64,000 nt of DNA. Origin: Cafeteria roenbergensis (taxonomy: Eukaryota > Sar > Bigyra > Bicosoecida > Cafeteriaceae). How positions within the stretch are numbered: position 1 is the first letter of the stretch; the number at the start of each line of letters is the position of its first letter. The notes beneath the pieces were generated by a model. The model had not been told where the DNA came from. It saw only the letters and a list, made by a program, of their open reading frames with translations, and did not search any database. Positions 21,103 through 32,617 of this stretch are shown piece by piece. The position numbers and the translations under genes are program-made. The stretch lies in the NCBI GenBank assembly GCA_008330645.1, contig VLTN01000012.1, positions 372,001-436,000 of the forward strand, given 5' to 3'.

Positions 21103-24072
21103 TCAGGCCGTGGCCTCTGCGGAGGAGGCGGCGGCGGCGGTCGCGATGGCGCCGCTGCGCTTGGAAGCGCCGGCCTCTGCCGAGCTTGCGCGCTCCTTCT
21201 CTGCCACGTCATCCATGTCGCGCAGGAACCCCTCCACCTTGGCCACGGCCTCTTCGATGTCCTGCTCCTGCAGCACCAGCTGGAGCAGCGGGTACTTCTC
21301 GCCGTGCGAAGGGCTGCCGACCGGCCCCTCGTCCTGCTCCCCGCCGAGGCTAGAGTCTGCGCGGGAGGACGCCCTGCGGGCCTGCTGCTCCGACGGCGGG
21401 ACGCTGGCAGCAGCCACCCTGTCCTCGAGCGACACGGACGCAGATGCCAGGCTGGAGTCCCCACCGGCGCCTGCGCGCGCTGGGGGCGCAGACTCTGCCT
21501 TTGCCTCCGCGGTGCCGGGCATGCCTGGCACGGTGCGGCAGCCCACGAAGAGGAGCTTGTGCGGCGCAACCATGCGGCAGGGGTACTCGCACCGCCAGAA
21601 GTTGCCGTCGACGTAACGCGCGCGGGCCTCGTCGCAGTCCTCGAAGTGGTCGTTGCGCTTGATCATGTCGCGGACGGGGCCGCGCATGCACGACAGGTAC
21701 AGGACGGGGATGCGGGGCGGGGACTCGAGCACGTGGTGGATGCGCTCGTTCAGGGCGTCGGGCTCGTCCGCCACGTCGGTATCGTGGCACGGCAGGTCCG
21801 ACGGCGCATACGGGTTGAAGGCGTCGACTGTGGCGCCAGCGGGAGTGCGGAGGGAGCGCACCTCGTCGACCATGGCCTTGGGGGCGCACTTCTCGAGACG
21901 CCGCTTGAGCTCCTTCAGGCGGTCCTCCTTGAGGGTCTTGGCCTGCTTGCGCAGCTCGGCCGGCAGGCCCTCGAGCATATGGATGGCGCTGGAGTCGAGG
22001 TTCGCGATGGCAGAGCAGTCGACGACGATGGCGCGCGGCACGCACTCGGCGTGCTTGGGAGAGCTGGCTCGAAGGATGAGGGACCGGAAGAAGGCGGCGT
22101 TGGCGAAGAAGATGGACGAGTCGAAGCGGAGCACGTGCACATCAGCCACGGGCTTGGCGACCCCGGGGAAGCGCTTGACGTTGCGCCACGTGCCCGAGCT
22201 CCCGGGCATGCGGCCGAGGACGGCAACGTGGGGGAGCGCGGCCTCCTTGATGACGCGGACCAGCGAAATTGCCGCGCCGACAGCGATGCCGAGCTCGATG
22301 CCAAGCACGATGGTTGCGATGAGCGACACAATGTACACCACGAAGTCGCCCTTGTCCACGGCCCAGAGCATGCGCGGAGTGGTGAACTCCACCAGCTTGA
22401 TCACGGCGAAGATGATCATGCTGCCGAGGGTCACGTCGGGGAGGTACTCGAAGAGCCCGGTGAGGAACACCACGACAATGATGAGAATGAGAGACGAGAT
22501 CATCCCCGCAAGCGGGGTCTTGGCTCCAGCATCTGCGTTGACCGAGGTTCGGCTGAAGCCGCCCGTGGTGGAGAAGGAGTTGAAGAAGGCGCCAACGAAG
22601 TTGCCGACGCCAAGGCCCACCAGCTCCTGGTTGGAATCGACCTCGTTGCCAAAGCGGAGCGCCATGGCCTTGGCCACACTGATGGACTCCATGAAACCGA
22701 CGATGCACATGATGAGGGCAGAGGCAAAGAGACGACCGGCGTCGCTGCCGAAGTTTTCGTCGAAGAGATTGCGGGGCGTGGGGATGCCGGAGTCGATCTT
22801 GCCGACGATGCCAACTCCCTCCTTGTCCAGGCCGGCGCCGGCAACGATCGCGATGTTGACCACCACCACAACGAGAGCGTTGGGGAACGCGTTGATGATC
22901 TGCATCGCCACCTTGTTGGCCTTGACGGACGGCACAGTACGCAGGTACGTGCGAATGTACTTGAGAAGGTAGAAGAGCGCCATGTTCTCAACGAAGAGGC
23001 CGAAGGTTAGGCCATGCACCTTACCGTCAGCGATGCCCATGACAACGTCGCCCCAGGTGTCGTACACGTACTCGTGGCGCTTGATCTTGAAGCCGAGGAC
23101 CTTGCTGAGCTGGCTTGAGCCGATGATGAGCGCAGCTGCGAAGGTGAAGCCCTTGAGGACCGGGTGGGACAGGAAGTTCACCAGGTAGCCGGCCTTGAAG
23201 AGTCCGAGAACCAGCGAGACGCAGCCGGTGAGGAAGGCGAGCTTCTGGCTCAGGTCGATGAAGCGCGCACACGATGGGTCCTCGGCACTCAGCCCGCCAG
23301 AACAAGTGGCGCCCTCGAACTCCGACACGGCGGCGTTGGAGAGCAGCGACATCATCGCAACGGGCCCGACGGCAAGCTGGGGCGAAGTTGAGAAGGGGGA
23401 GTACAGCAGCAGCGCGAAGATGGAGGAGTACAGGCCGTACATGGGCGGCAGGCCGGCGAGCGTCGAGTACGCCATGCCCTGGGGAATGAGCATCACTGCG
23501 GTCGCGGAACGGAGTGGGAAGGGGACGAGGTGCGCGAACTCGTAGAGCCAGCGCGGCCAGAGCGTCGCAGCGCGTTGGACGGGAGGGCCTGTCACAGGGC
23601 GCGGGGCTTCGGATGCAGGGGCGCTGGGTCAGAAGGCAAGTCGCAGGCTGTGTGGTGCAAGGAGAGCCAGCGCCGCCAAAGCCAAGCGGCATCTGCGCCT
23701 CCTCGGCGCGCAGCTGCTCGCTCGAGCCCGGCCCCGATCGCCCCCGTGCCGAGGGCGCTCGCCAGGTATTGCGTGCGCCAAGAGAGCGCGGGGCGGGGGG
23801 CGGGGGCGCGGCGCGCGGCGCGGGCCGGCTGGCCCGGAACCGCAGCTTGCCGGCAGTCAGCTGATGGGCAGAGCAGAAACAGCTGACAGGCAGCGGACCC
23901 GCGGTCGCGCGGGCTCACCAGCCACCACGATGCCGGCCGCGATATCGCCCGCGAGCTTGTCCGTGAAGTCGACCCGGTAGTTGGCCAAGACTCGGGCGAG
24001 CTCGATGCGGGGCAGGAAGTTCCATGCCGTCGCCAGCGGCGACGAGCGCCGCGACTTTGATTCGTCCGCCAT
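21103..24072 (-). CDS. SLC26/SulP anion transporter with STAS domain
   Basis: Two exons (24072-23919 and 23495-21103) join in phase 1 to restore AGIVVAVMLIPQGMAY, the hallmark SulP motif, and give 848 residues. The family exchanges sulfate, chloride, bicarbonate, oxalate or related anions across membranes. The membrane domain covers about residues 35-480 with conserved GLPPMYGLYSS, the PQLAVGPVAMMSLL signature, HPVLKGFT and the FVGAFFNSFSTTGGFSRT segment. A cytosolic STAS domain follows from about residue 495 (PVADVHVLRFDSSIFFANA... and AIVVDCSAIANLDSSAIHML), with a roughly 120-residue insertion after its central helix. The C-terminus is a Ser/Ala-rich tail with a short coiled coil. The substrate cannot be read from sequence. 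The intron (423 bp) is the longest I placed in the window. Confidence 0.92.
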
Positions 24073-24342
24073 GGCGAACCGCAAGCAGTGCTTAGAGGAG
24101 GAACAGGCTTGTCGAGGACACGGCCCGGGTCTCGCAGCTGAACTAGCAGGTTCCTCGGGAGGGCTGCAAGCAGGAGTGCTCTCCAAGGGGGGCGGCGGGC
24201 CAAGGGCAAGCGGTCGCGCCAGAGCAGAGCAGACAGAGGCGATTGACACACCAGCCGATTGCTGCCAAATTCGTTTTTCGCTGCGCGCTATCACCGCTCG
24301 CGCCAGCCAGAGCTTGCGCGCGCTTTCGCCCGGCAGCGACAC
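24073..24342. other. Intergenic between SLC26 start and ligase stop
   Basis: Holds the SLC26 5' region and the DNA ligase 3' UTR. Slightly AT-richer than the flanking exons. Confidence 0.4.
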
Positions 24343-25995
24343 TCAGAAGCAAAAGTCGTCATCCATCGCGCCCGCGCCGGCCCCGCCGCCCACCACCGGC
24401 TGCTTGCTGTAGAACTCGGCGATTTGCTCGGAGTTTGTGGCTTGCTCGGGTCCCTTGTCGTCGCGCACACGCTGGAAGCGCGGGAAGCGAAGGGCGATGC
24501 CCTTGGTGGCGTCAACGAGCCCAGCCGCAGCAACGTGCACGGGGGACACGGATAAATCGGCCGCGCGCACCTCCCAGACCGTGCACGGCTTGAACCACAC
24601 CTCTGGCCGAATGCGGGGGTCGTCGTTGCACCGCACCATGGGCGGCTTGCAGTCCAGAATCCGCTCCTCGGCGCGGAAGAACGTGGCCATCGCCTCTAGA
24701 TCCTCGTCACTGAACCCTGTGCCGATCTTGGTGATCGACTCGAACTCCTCGGTGTCCGGGTTGAAGCAGGCCAGAAGGAACGCCCCGAAGCGTCCTGTGC
24801 GCTTGCCCTTGCCGTGCCACGCTCCGATCGGAACGAGGTCGAAAGTGTCTGTGAGGCCATCCATGTAGTCCTTCTTCAGCTTGAGCCACTTGAACGACCG
24901 CCTGCTCGGCTCGTAAGACGCGTTCTCCACCAGCGTCTTCACCATGAGCCCCTCGCACTTCTCCGCCACGGCCCGCTCGAGCTCCTCTTGGATGCGCTCG
25001 AGCCCGTCGCTCCCCTCGCCCCCTGCGTCAATGCCCTCGGCAAAGGCAAACTTGTGCTCCACTGCCACGAACGACTCGCGAAGCAGCCGCCGGCGCTCCT
25101 GCAGGGACTCCCGAATCAGCGGCCGGCCATTCAGGTAGAGCAGGTCGAACGCCTGAAAGATCACCTGGACCTTGACAGAGGCCACGTCCACGTCCTGCGG
25201 ATGGCGCGCGGAAGACGCAACGGAGTGCCTTTGCGGGTACGCAGTCGGATACGGCGGGCAATTTGGCGGCGACGCTGTTTCTGCAGTCGGAGGGCGCGAG
25301 TTCTCACCTTGCGGGCCCGGGTGCTCAACCGCTGGAAAGGAAGGAGCTTCCCCGTGTCCCTGTCGTAGGCGACGACTTCGCCGTCCAGAATGTACGACAC
25401 CGTGCCCTCCTTGGCAGCCTCCGGAATTGCAGCCGCTAGGTCGGGATACTTGGCCGACGTCTCCTCCGAGTTGCGCGAAAAGACCCGCACGCCCTTGCCA
25501 CGCGGCAAGGCATGGACCTGCGCGCGCTCGCCGTCGTACTTGAACTCGCAGGTGAACACTGCGCTCTCAAATCGGTCCAGCACCTCGGCCACGCCCTTGG
25601 TCGGCTTGGCCAGCATCGGCGCCACGGGGATGCCGGGAGTCAGCGAGCAGCACGCGCGCGCGCGCGGCACGCCCCCCTCGAGCAGGCGCGGGATGATAGC
25701 GTCGTACGTCGGCAGCTCCGAGTACACCGCCTTGAGCATCACAACCGCACGTGCCAGCTCCGCCGACACAGCCTCGTCGCCGCGGTATCTGCCAGTGGGA
25801 CTCCGGGCGTCGAGGACCGCTGCGAAGGTTCCCGCCTCGCCGCCGTCCGTGGGGGCCACGACGTCAGGCATGGGCTCCGTCGTGCTCCGGGACACGGGCC
25901 CCGCCCAGTCGGAGCCGACAACGGCCTCGGCGGCGACTGCGGCCGCTTCGGCCACCACTGCACCGGCAGCGCAACCGCCCTCCTCTCCGTCATCG

Positions 25996-26036
<41 letters not shown>

Positions 26037-27925
26037 GTCGTCGTCGTCCCCGCTGGCAGCATTCTCGTCGTCGGACCCTTTTGCTGCCGCCGCTGGCCGC
26101 TTCGCCCTGGCCTTCTTCGGTTTGGCAGCTGCGACTGGGGCTTTGATGGCGGCGCGGGCCTCTTCCTCCCCCTCCACAGCAGCAAGCGCCCCTTCGGCAT
26201 GGAAGGGGGGTGTGATGGTCACCGCATGGGCCAGAGACACGACCACGGTGCTCTCTGCCATCCCGATTCGAAGCTTCCCTTGCAGTCCTCGCACGATGTA
26301 GCGTGCCTCGGGCGTGTCTGTGCCGGCCGCGGTGAGGAGGGTGCGGATCCGCGATACCTTGCGGTCCTGGGACTTGTTCCCGGACATTTCCGCAATGTCC
26401 TTGAACGCGCCTGTGAGCACTAGCGGGAAGGATGACAACAGCAGAGGCGACACGGGTGTGAAAGGGAAAGGAAGGAAAGAGAGGGGGGGGGGGGGGGGGA
26501 GCAGAGGCGGACTGCATGCTGGCCCGAGTGCCGATTGGGGTCACGCAGCCCGCCGGCCGGCCGCGGTGCCAGGCTGGAACGGAACCGCGGGAAAGATTAC
26601 AGGGCCGAGTCGGCCCAGAGGCAGCGGGCACGTGGTCTAACAGCACGAGTGTGCGCGGGGGGCGGCGGGAGAGGCACCGCCGGCCCTGGCTCACGGAAGA
26701 CGCCGCGAACAGTCAGGGGCTTGGGCTTCATGAGCGTGGACTGCTTTCCCCGCGAGGCCTCCGCGACGAGGCCCAGGTCCCCAGACTTCCTCGCCGCAGC
26801 CTTGACGTCGGCAGCCGTGCGACCGGTGGCGGCACTGACCGCCTTGATGAGAATGCTGTCCCCGATTCCCAGCTCGAGGTTGGCGTAGGCGGGCGCAAGC
26901 CGGTTGCAGCACAGGTACACAGTCCGGACCAGGTCCTCCGGCGTCAGCGCGATGATGGACCGGAGGAAGTCGCAAAGCACCTGTGAGCGGGGCAGGGCGG
27001 GCAGAGGGGGAGCAGGACGGGGGGCCAGGAGCGTGACTGCGGACCGGAGCGCAGGCCTGGCCATGGCGGGTCATGCAGCGCCAACGGTCGCCTGCCGTGC
27101 GCTGCTAAGACGCGGCGCGCTGCTGAGACGCGAGAAAGCGCGAGGGGGCGCAGCCGGGCCAGAACGCACCGCCAGCAGGGGCGCAAAACGGCTCGCGACG
27201 CTGCTCACCGTCTGCATCTCGAGCCGAGAGGAGATGCCCTCCACGCGGCGGAGCACCGCGCACAGCGCGCTGTACGGCACAGCCTCGCCCTTGCGCCACT
27301 GGTCCGCCACCGACAGGACGGGGTCGTACTGCCCTGCGCGAATGCTGGCCGCCCTTGCAATGTGCTCGGTGCCGGCATCCGGCTGCGCCGCAGCTGCGGC
27401 CGGAGCGTCCTTGGCGGGGGAGGCGACTGCAGCAGCAGACGAAGAATCATCTTTGGTTGCTGCCGCCGGCTTGGAGACACGGGTGAAGAAGGAGGCGACG
27501 GACCCAGAGCTCTTTGTCGCTGGCTTGGCTGCGAGCTTCTTGCGGGGCTGGAAGAACGCGGCGATGGCCGGCTTGGGCCGCTTCGCAGGCGCCGGCTGGG
27601 TCTCTGGGTCTTCGGCGGCCTTGTCGTCATCCTCGGCGGTCTCATCGTCAAAGGTAGCGGCGGCGGCCCCGGTCGTGGCGGAGCTCGACGACTGCGTTGC
27701 CGGCTGCGGGATGGCCTCCGGCTCGTCCTCGTCATCGCTATCGACCACTGCGCCACGCGAACACATGCGCAACTGGCCACTGGAGGACGTGGTCAGAGGG
27801 ACGCTCGGGGCGCCGCCTTCCTGCGGGGCAGCCCCGGCACCCAAGCGCCGAGACCGCAAATTTCAAACGAACGCTTGGGCTTGCGTCGCCTCACCATGCC
27901 TGGAGCGCTTCATGCGCGACGCCAT
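24343..27925 (-). CDS. LIG1: ATP-dependent DNA ligase I
   Basis: Secure exons are 27766-27209, 26980-26695, 26410-25308 and 25194-24343, giving 932 residues from the Met at 27766. A possible extra first exon starts at ATG 27925 (MASRMKRSRH) with a GTGAGG donor. The enzyme seals nicks in replication and repair. Residues about 65-76 form a PCNA-binding-like box (AIAAFFQPRKK). The DNA-binding domain starts at YDPVLSVADQW. The adenylation motif is EFKYDGERAQ (catalytic Lys about 572), followed by ILDGEVVAYD, EGLMVKTL, WLKLKKDY and an OB-fold with GLVDATKGIALRFPRF. An insertion of about 110 extra residues lies inside the DNA-binding domain after TPPFHAEGA. It includes a basic patch and a run of about 20 Asp. 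Introns are phase 0, 1 and 0, each with a GTGAG donor. Confidence 0.95.
25985..26050. repeat. Trinucleotide tract encoding poly-Asp in LIG1
   Basis: A (TCGTCA)-like run reads as alternating Asp codons on the minus strand and gives about 20 consecutive Asp within the ligase DNA-binding-domain insertion. Confidence 0.85.
26483..26499. repeat. Poly-G run (about 17) in LIG1 intron
   Basis: An uninterrupted G run lies inside the second placed ligase intron. On the transcribed strand it is a C tract located between the exons at 26695 and 26410, upstream of the acceptor. Confidence 0.85.
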
Positions 27926-28193
27926 AGTGGGGATGGCTGTGTGAGGCGGTCCCTTCCGCGCCGCAAGTGCCGCAGCCTCGCTTCGTGCGCGCGCCAGGGA
28001 GACGTTTACAATGCAATGCGCTCGGCGGCGTGAAAAACTGGCTCTGCCTTTGAATTCTGGGCGATGGCGTGCTGAAAGTTCAACCGCACCGAGTGTGGAG
28101 CAACAAGTATGGTGTCCAGTGCGCGTGTGGGGGGCGACGACAGAAAAAGCAAGCTGCCGAGCTAGCTCTCCGGAACTCCTGGCCGGCTGCCGC
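27926..28193. other. Intergenic, ligase promoter side
   Basis: Relatively AT-rich compared with neighbours (for example around 28000-28080). Holds the ligase 5' region and HID1 3' UTR. Confidence 0.4.
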
Positions 28194-31100
28194 TCACACC
28201 ATTCGCAACTTGAACAGGCGAATCGCGCGGTCGTCGAAGAGGTGCAGGTCGCTGACGCCGCGCAGGTAGATCACGCCCCACACGAAGGAGGACAGCCAAT
28301 GCCATGTGGCAGGGCCGTGGTCAGTGCGGCGCGCGTAAATGACGTGCGGGCGCGGGATGGTGCCCACGAGCGTGGTGCTGCGAAGCTCAGCGAGGAAGGC
28401 CTCGTCGTCCAATGTGACGCCCTGCTCGCTCGCCTTGGCGGCGTGCCGGCGAAGCAGCGCTGACATGTGCCGCGTGCCCGCGAGCAGCGTCCTCAGAAGC
28501 GGGATGGTCGCCATCTGCTCGTCCAGCCACTCCTTCGTCGGCCGCCACGACTCCCAGACAACGTCCTCGGGGCCGGCATCGTGCGACTGCGCGAGCTCTC
28601 CCGCAGTTGGGCCCGACTGTGTGGCGTCCTCCCGCCCGTCCGCTCGCCCGTCGACACTGGCTCCCGCGGAGGACGCTGGGGCCTGCGGGGCGGGCGCGGA
28701 TGGCGCGGCGACAACTTGTGCCGCGCTCGCTGCGCTGCCCGGCGCCCCTGCGCCAGCCGCCGCCTTGCTGTCCGCCCCAGCAGGGCTCCCTGCGTCAGCA
28801 GCGGTGCTGGCGCCCGCCTCTGCCGTGGTTGCTGCGGCGGAAGCGGCCACATCGGGGTCGATTCCAGCCGTGTCCGCGCGCCTGCCCTTGCCAACAAGCC
28901 TCGCGGCCCTGGAGTGCCCGTCCACAGCCGCCTCCAGCGAGAGCGACGCGAGCCACTCGAGGCGCGAGGAGGCCTGCACGAGCGCGTACATGGTCTCCTC
29001 GTTCCCCGTGTACTGGTACTGCATCATATTGGCGAGGGCGGTGATGAGGTGGGCGAGCAGCCCGAAGTTGTCCGGTCGCGCGAAGAGGAACCGGGGCGAG
29101 GCCAGGATGTCCAGCAGCGCCCCCAGCTTAACGGAGCCGTCCAGGGACAGCTTCTTCACGTACGGGGACACGTTGCTCAGCGTCTGCGAGGGACACGCAG
29201 CATGACAGTGGAACGGGGGGGGGGGCGGCCGCGCGGAGCCGGTTCGAGCCTGGAAAGGGCGACTCTGGGATTGCAACGGGCGAACTACGAGCAGCAGCGG
29301 CGGTGGCGGGAGCAGGGAGAGAGGCACAAGCCCCAGCGCAGGCACAGCCAGCACCAGCAAAGCCGCCGCACGCCGGGGGCAAGCCCGCCTCGCTCACCGC
29401 CAGGAAGTGGCCGTAGAGGGGTCTGAGCCGGCGCGTGGCGTTCACCACCAGCCGGTGCAGCGTCACCACCAGCAGGTCCGCGTGGGTCGCGGAGCCCGGC
29501 ACGACTGGAATCCCGCCCGGGAGGGCCGCTTCGACGGGCCGGTTGAGGTTCACGGCAAAGTCACGGTAGCTGGAGAGGAGGAAGAGGACGAAGGTGCAGA
29601 GGTGGAGGAACTGCGCGCGCGCCGCCGTGAGCCTGCCTGTCCAGAGGAAGTAGCAGATGGGGACGACGATCTGGTTGGCGTCGGCGTCCCGCACCAGGTG
29701 CTCGAGGAAGGCCGCGTTGTCGCAGAGCAGGTACCACAGCAGGGCCACGAGCTCCTGGTGGCACAGCACGGGGGAGGAGGTCGCCCCCGGGAAGTAGGCT
29801 GCGTCCGACTGCCACACGGCGTTGAGGAGCGCAGAGAGCCGCGTGGTCATGAGCGTGAGGTCCGCGGAGTGGCGCACGCACGCCAGCATCGCGCGCTGCA
29901 CGCCAACGCGGTCCGCTGTGGGGGCGCCCTCTGACGCCGCGGGGCTTGCGCCGCCGCTGGGACCGTCCTCCGCGTCTCCGGTTGGCGACGCTGGCTCTTC
30001 CGGCAGAGCCATGCGCGGCTCGGTGCGAGCTGCGTCCGCAGCGGCCTTGTCAGCGGCTGCGGCCTCGGCCGCCGCGGCCTTGGCCGCCTCGATGCCCGTC
30101 AGAAAGCCAACAGGGTCCGCGGGGGCGCTGAGCGGTCTGTGATGGATGTCTGATGGCGCGGTCTCGAGGTCGAGGCGGGGCATGCCGTGCGGGCTGTGGT
30201 GCATGAATAGCAGGAGGACGTGGAGCGACGAGTCCACGAGGCCCGGCATGCCGTCGGCGAGGATGGTGGACGCGTATGGGACGTAGGCGTTGAGGCCGAC
30301 GGGGTCGAACGCGAGCACGGTGTTGAGCAGGCTGAGGGTCAGGGTGGGCGCGAAGGGGCAGTGGCGCGAGGTAAGCTCGTCGGCAAACGCGTTTGAAGGC
30401 TGCGGGCAGGGAGGGAGGGAGGGAGGGAGGGGTTGAGGGGGGCGGGGTTGAGGGGGGCGTCGTTGCAACGGCGAGGTGGCAGCGGCAGCGGCAGCGGCAG
30501 CGGCAGCGGCAGCGGCAGCGGCAGCGGCAGCGGCAGCGGCAGCGGCAGCGGCAGCGGTCCCGAGCGGGTTCCGCCGCCTCCTGCGGCTCAGCGCCTGCGA
30601 GCTCACCGGGCAGTCGCCGTCTGTCGGGCGGAACAGGGGCTCGGACACGAGCGCCACCACGAGGCGGAGCAGCTCCACGCGGGCCTCCACCATGGCCGAG
30701 GAGGGGGCGGCGGCCTGCTTGGTGTAGCCCACCCCTCCTGCCCAGAGCAACGTGGGCCACACCGCGTTGCTCTCGTCAAGGAGGCTCGCTCCAGCGTCCG
30801 TCGCGCCGGCCGCAGCGCCCATGGCGGGGGCAGCGTCCCTCACAGCCGAGGCCCGTTCACGCAGCACCCGGCGCTTGTTCTGGTAGAACGCGTGAGACTT
30901 GGCGTCGATGCAGAGGCCGGGCGCGAACAGCAGCCGCATCACCGCGTGGCAGAGCCGCTGACCCGGGGAGCGCCAAGGCCCCTTGGTGGACGCGTCGGCC
31001 GGCGCGCCCGCTGCGGACGTGGCGGCAGAGCCAGTGGCAGCATCGCCCTTGCCAGAGCCAGCGCCGGCCCGGGCGGCGGCCACGCCACCAGTCTCGCCGG

Positions 31101-32470
31101 CGCCGGCTGCGCCGTCGCGGGAGGGGTCCTCCTCCCAGCGCAGCCGGGGGGGCGGCACGGTGACGTTGGCCTTTCGCTGTGCCCGCCGGAAGCCCGGTGG
31201 CAGGACGCCCCGGGCCACCTGCTGCAGAGCCTTGCCCACGGCCTCGGCTGGGTGGCCGGGAACCACCGACATCTCCTCCTCCGGCTCGTCGCCGTCGTCC
31301 TCGCCATCGTCGTCGCCATCGGCGCCATCTTCGCCGTCGCTGTCTCCGCCGCCGATGCCAGCAGCGGCGGCGGAGGCAGTGCCACCGTCGTCCTCGTCAC
31401 CGCCGTCCGCTTCTCCGGCTGGACCAGCCGGGGCATCCTTCCCAGCAGCGCCACCGCCTTCCGTGGCCGCAGCACCTTGGGCCTCGGTCGCTCCCGCCGA
31501 GGGTGGCGCGGCGGCAGAGCCCCGCCCCTTCCACCCGGCCTCCTCCCTGGCCCGCTCGAGCTCTGCCATGCGTTGTTCCAGCTCCTCCGCCGGAACTTCG
31601 TCCCGGTCATCAACGTCCGACGGCCCATACGGCTCTGCGCCAGCGGGATCAATCCCGACGCGCTCCGCCTCGGCAGCTGACTCCCACCCGAGGGGCCTCG
31701 CGCCTTCCCACAGGACGCGACGCGCGAAATCGTCCGTCTCCGGATCAGCTGACACAACTGCCGGCATCACGCGAGTGAGGATGCGAGCCTGCGCACACGC
31801 GCCACGCCAGCAGGGAGAGAGAGAGAGAGAGTGGTGCAGGACGGCGCGGCGGCAACGGCAGCCAGCAGCGCCACGCTGACTCCTCGGCGCGCGCGAGCAA
31901 GAACCGCCCTCACGGCGTTCATTGCCTTGGCGTACTTGGTCGCGTCAAGGCTCGACGCGGCGTCCTCAATCACGTCGATGGCCTGCGGTGCGCGGTGGAG
32001 GCGGGCGGCAAGAGAGCAGAGTTGCGGGATTGCAGCTTTGTCGGCCGCTGAGGCAGCCCGCCAAGTTCGAGCCGCTGGCTCACCTTGTTCAAGAGGTTGG
32101 CCAGGTTGCGAGGCTGGCGGTAGCGCATCTGGCGGACGTCTGCTGGGTGAATCGTCGAGCAAATGGTCTGCGAGCGAGCGGCAAACCAGCGCGGGGATGC
32201 CAGGCTATTTCGGCGAGCATTCCAAAGCAGCTGCGCTCGCCTCGCGCGGCGCTCCTGGCCCAGTGTGCGCCTTGTGCACCAATGGCCTGGGACCGCGGGA
32301 CGCTTTGCGCGTGGCGACGGGCGATCCCGGCCACTGCCCCGTGAACGCACCTCCATCGTGCAGGGCGCCTCCCAAAACACGCGCCATTCGCGGTCGTCCG
32401 CGGGCACGTGCTCCCTGTCGATGCGCCCGGCCGCCATGATGACATCAGTCGCCGACAGGCTGTTTCCCAT
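28194..32470 (-). CDS. HID1: HID1 family trafficking protein, predicted N-myristoylated
   Basis: Six exons on the minus strand (32470-32351, 32167-32084, 31982-31914, 31788-30607, 30399-29398, 29183-28194), all phase 0, give 1148 residues. HID1 is a peripheral Golgi/trans-Golgi protein needed for dense-core vesicle and acidification functions in animals. The start MGNSLSA fits N-myristoylation, as known for HID1. Conserved blocks are STIHPADVRQMRYRQP..NLANLL, ILTRVMPAVV, LSLLNTVLAFDPVG, CHQELVALLWYLL, a segment ending SSYRDFAVNLNRP, THADLLVVTLHRLV, NVSPYVKKLSL, NMMQYQYTGNEETMYALV and the C-terminal FVWGVIYLRGVSDLHLFDDR. It is about 360 residues longer than human HID1 because of Ala/Asp/Ser-rich insertions after the third exon and before the C-terminal block. 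Donors are GTGAG except the first (GTGCGT). A hexanucleotide repeat lies in the fourth intron. Confidence 0.93.
30478..30557. repeat. (GGCAGC)n hexanucleotide repeat in HID1 intron 4
   Basis: About 13 copies of GGCAGC, reading GCTGCC in the HID1 pre-mRNA, lie between donor 30606 and acceptor 30400. They would encode poly-Ala if retained. Confidence 0.9.
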
Positions 32471-32617
32471 AGCTCCAGGCTGCGCGCCTCGAGCCGCAGG
32501 CGGGACGGGGTGGCGCAGCGCGCTGGTAGTGGGCAGAGTTGAGCTGGCCTCATTGGACAGAGCAGAGGCGGCAAGCATCGCGGGCATGGCCGGCCCCACC
32601 GCTGGCGGCTGGTCCGA
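32471..32617. promoter_or_regulatory. Putative bidirectional promoter, HID1/coiled-coil gene
   Basis: Only 147 bp separate the two divergent start codons, so both promoters and leaders share this sequence. No TATA element is evident. Confidence 0.4.

Noticed and set aside
20695-23010. Plus-strand frame of about 770 codons opposite SLC26
   Set aside because: It is His/Asp/Val-rich in the antisense of well-conserved SulP/STAS sequence, so it is a composition shadow.
23496-23595. SLC26 start within the large exon
   Set aside because: That frame start lacks the conserved segment before VMLIPQGMAY, whereas an upstream exon (MADESKSRR...) supplies it in exact phase.
30478-30557. Poly-Ala tract in HID1
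   Set aside because: Good donor (GTGAGC) and acceptor (CCCGCAG) sites flank it, and removing it joins DGDCP to PSNAFADEL in register with HID1. It is intronic, not coding.
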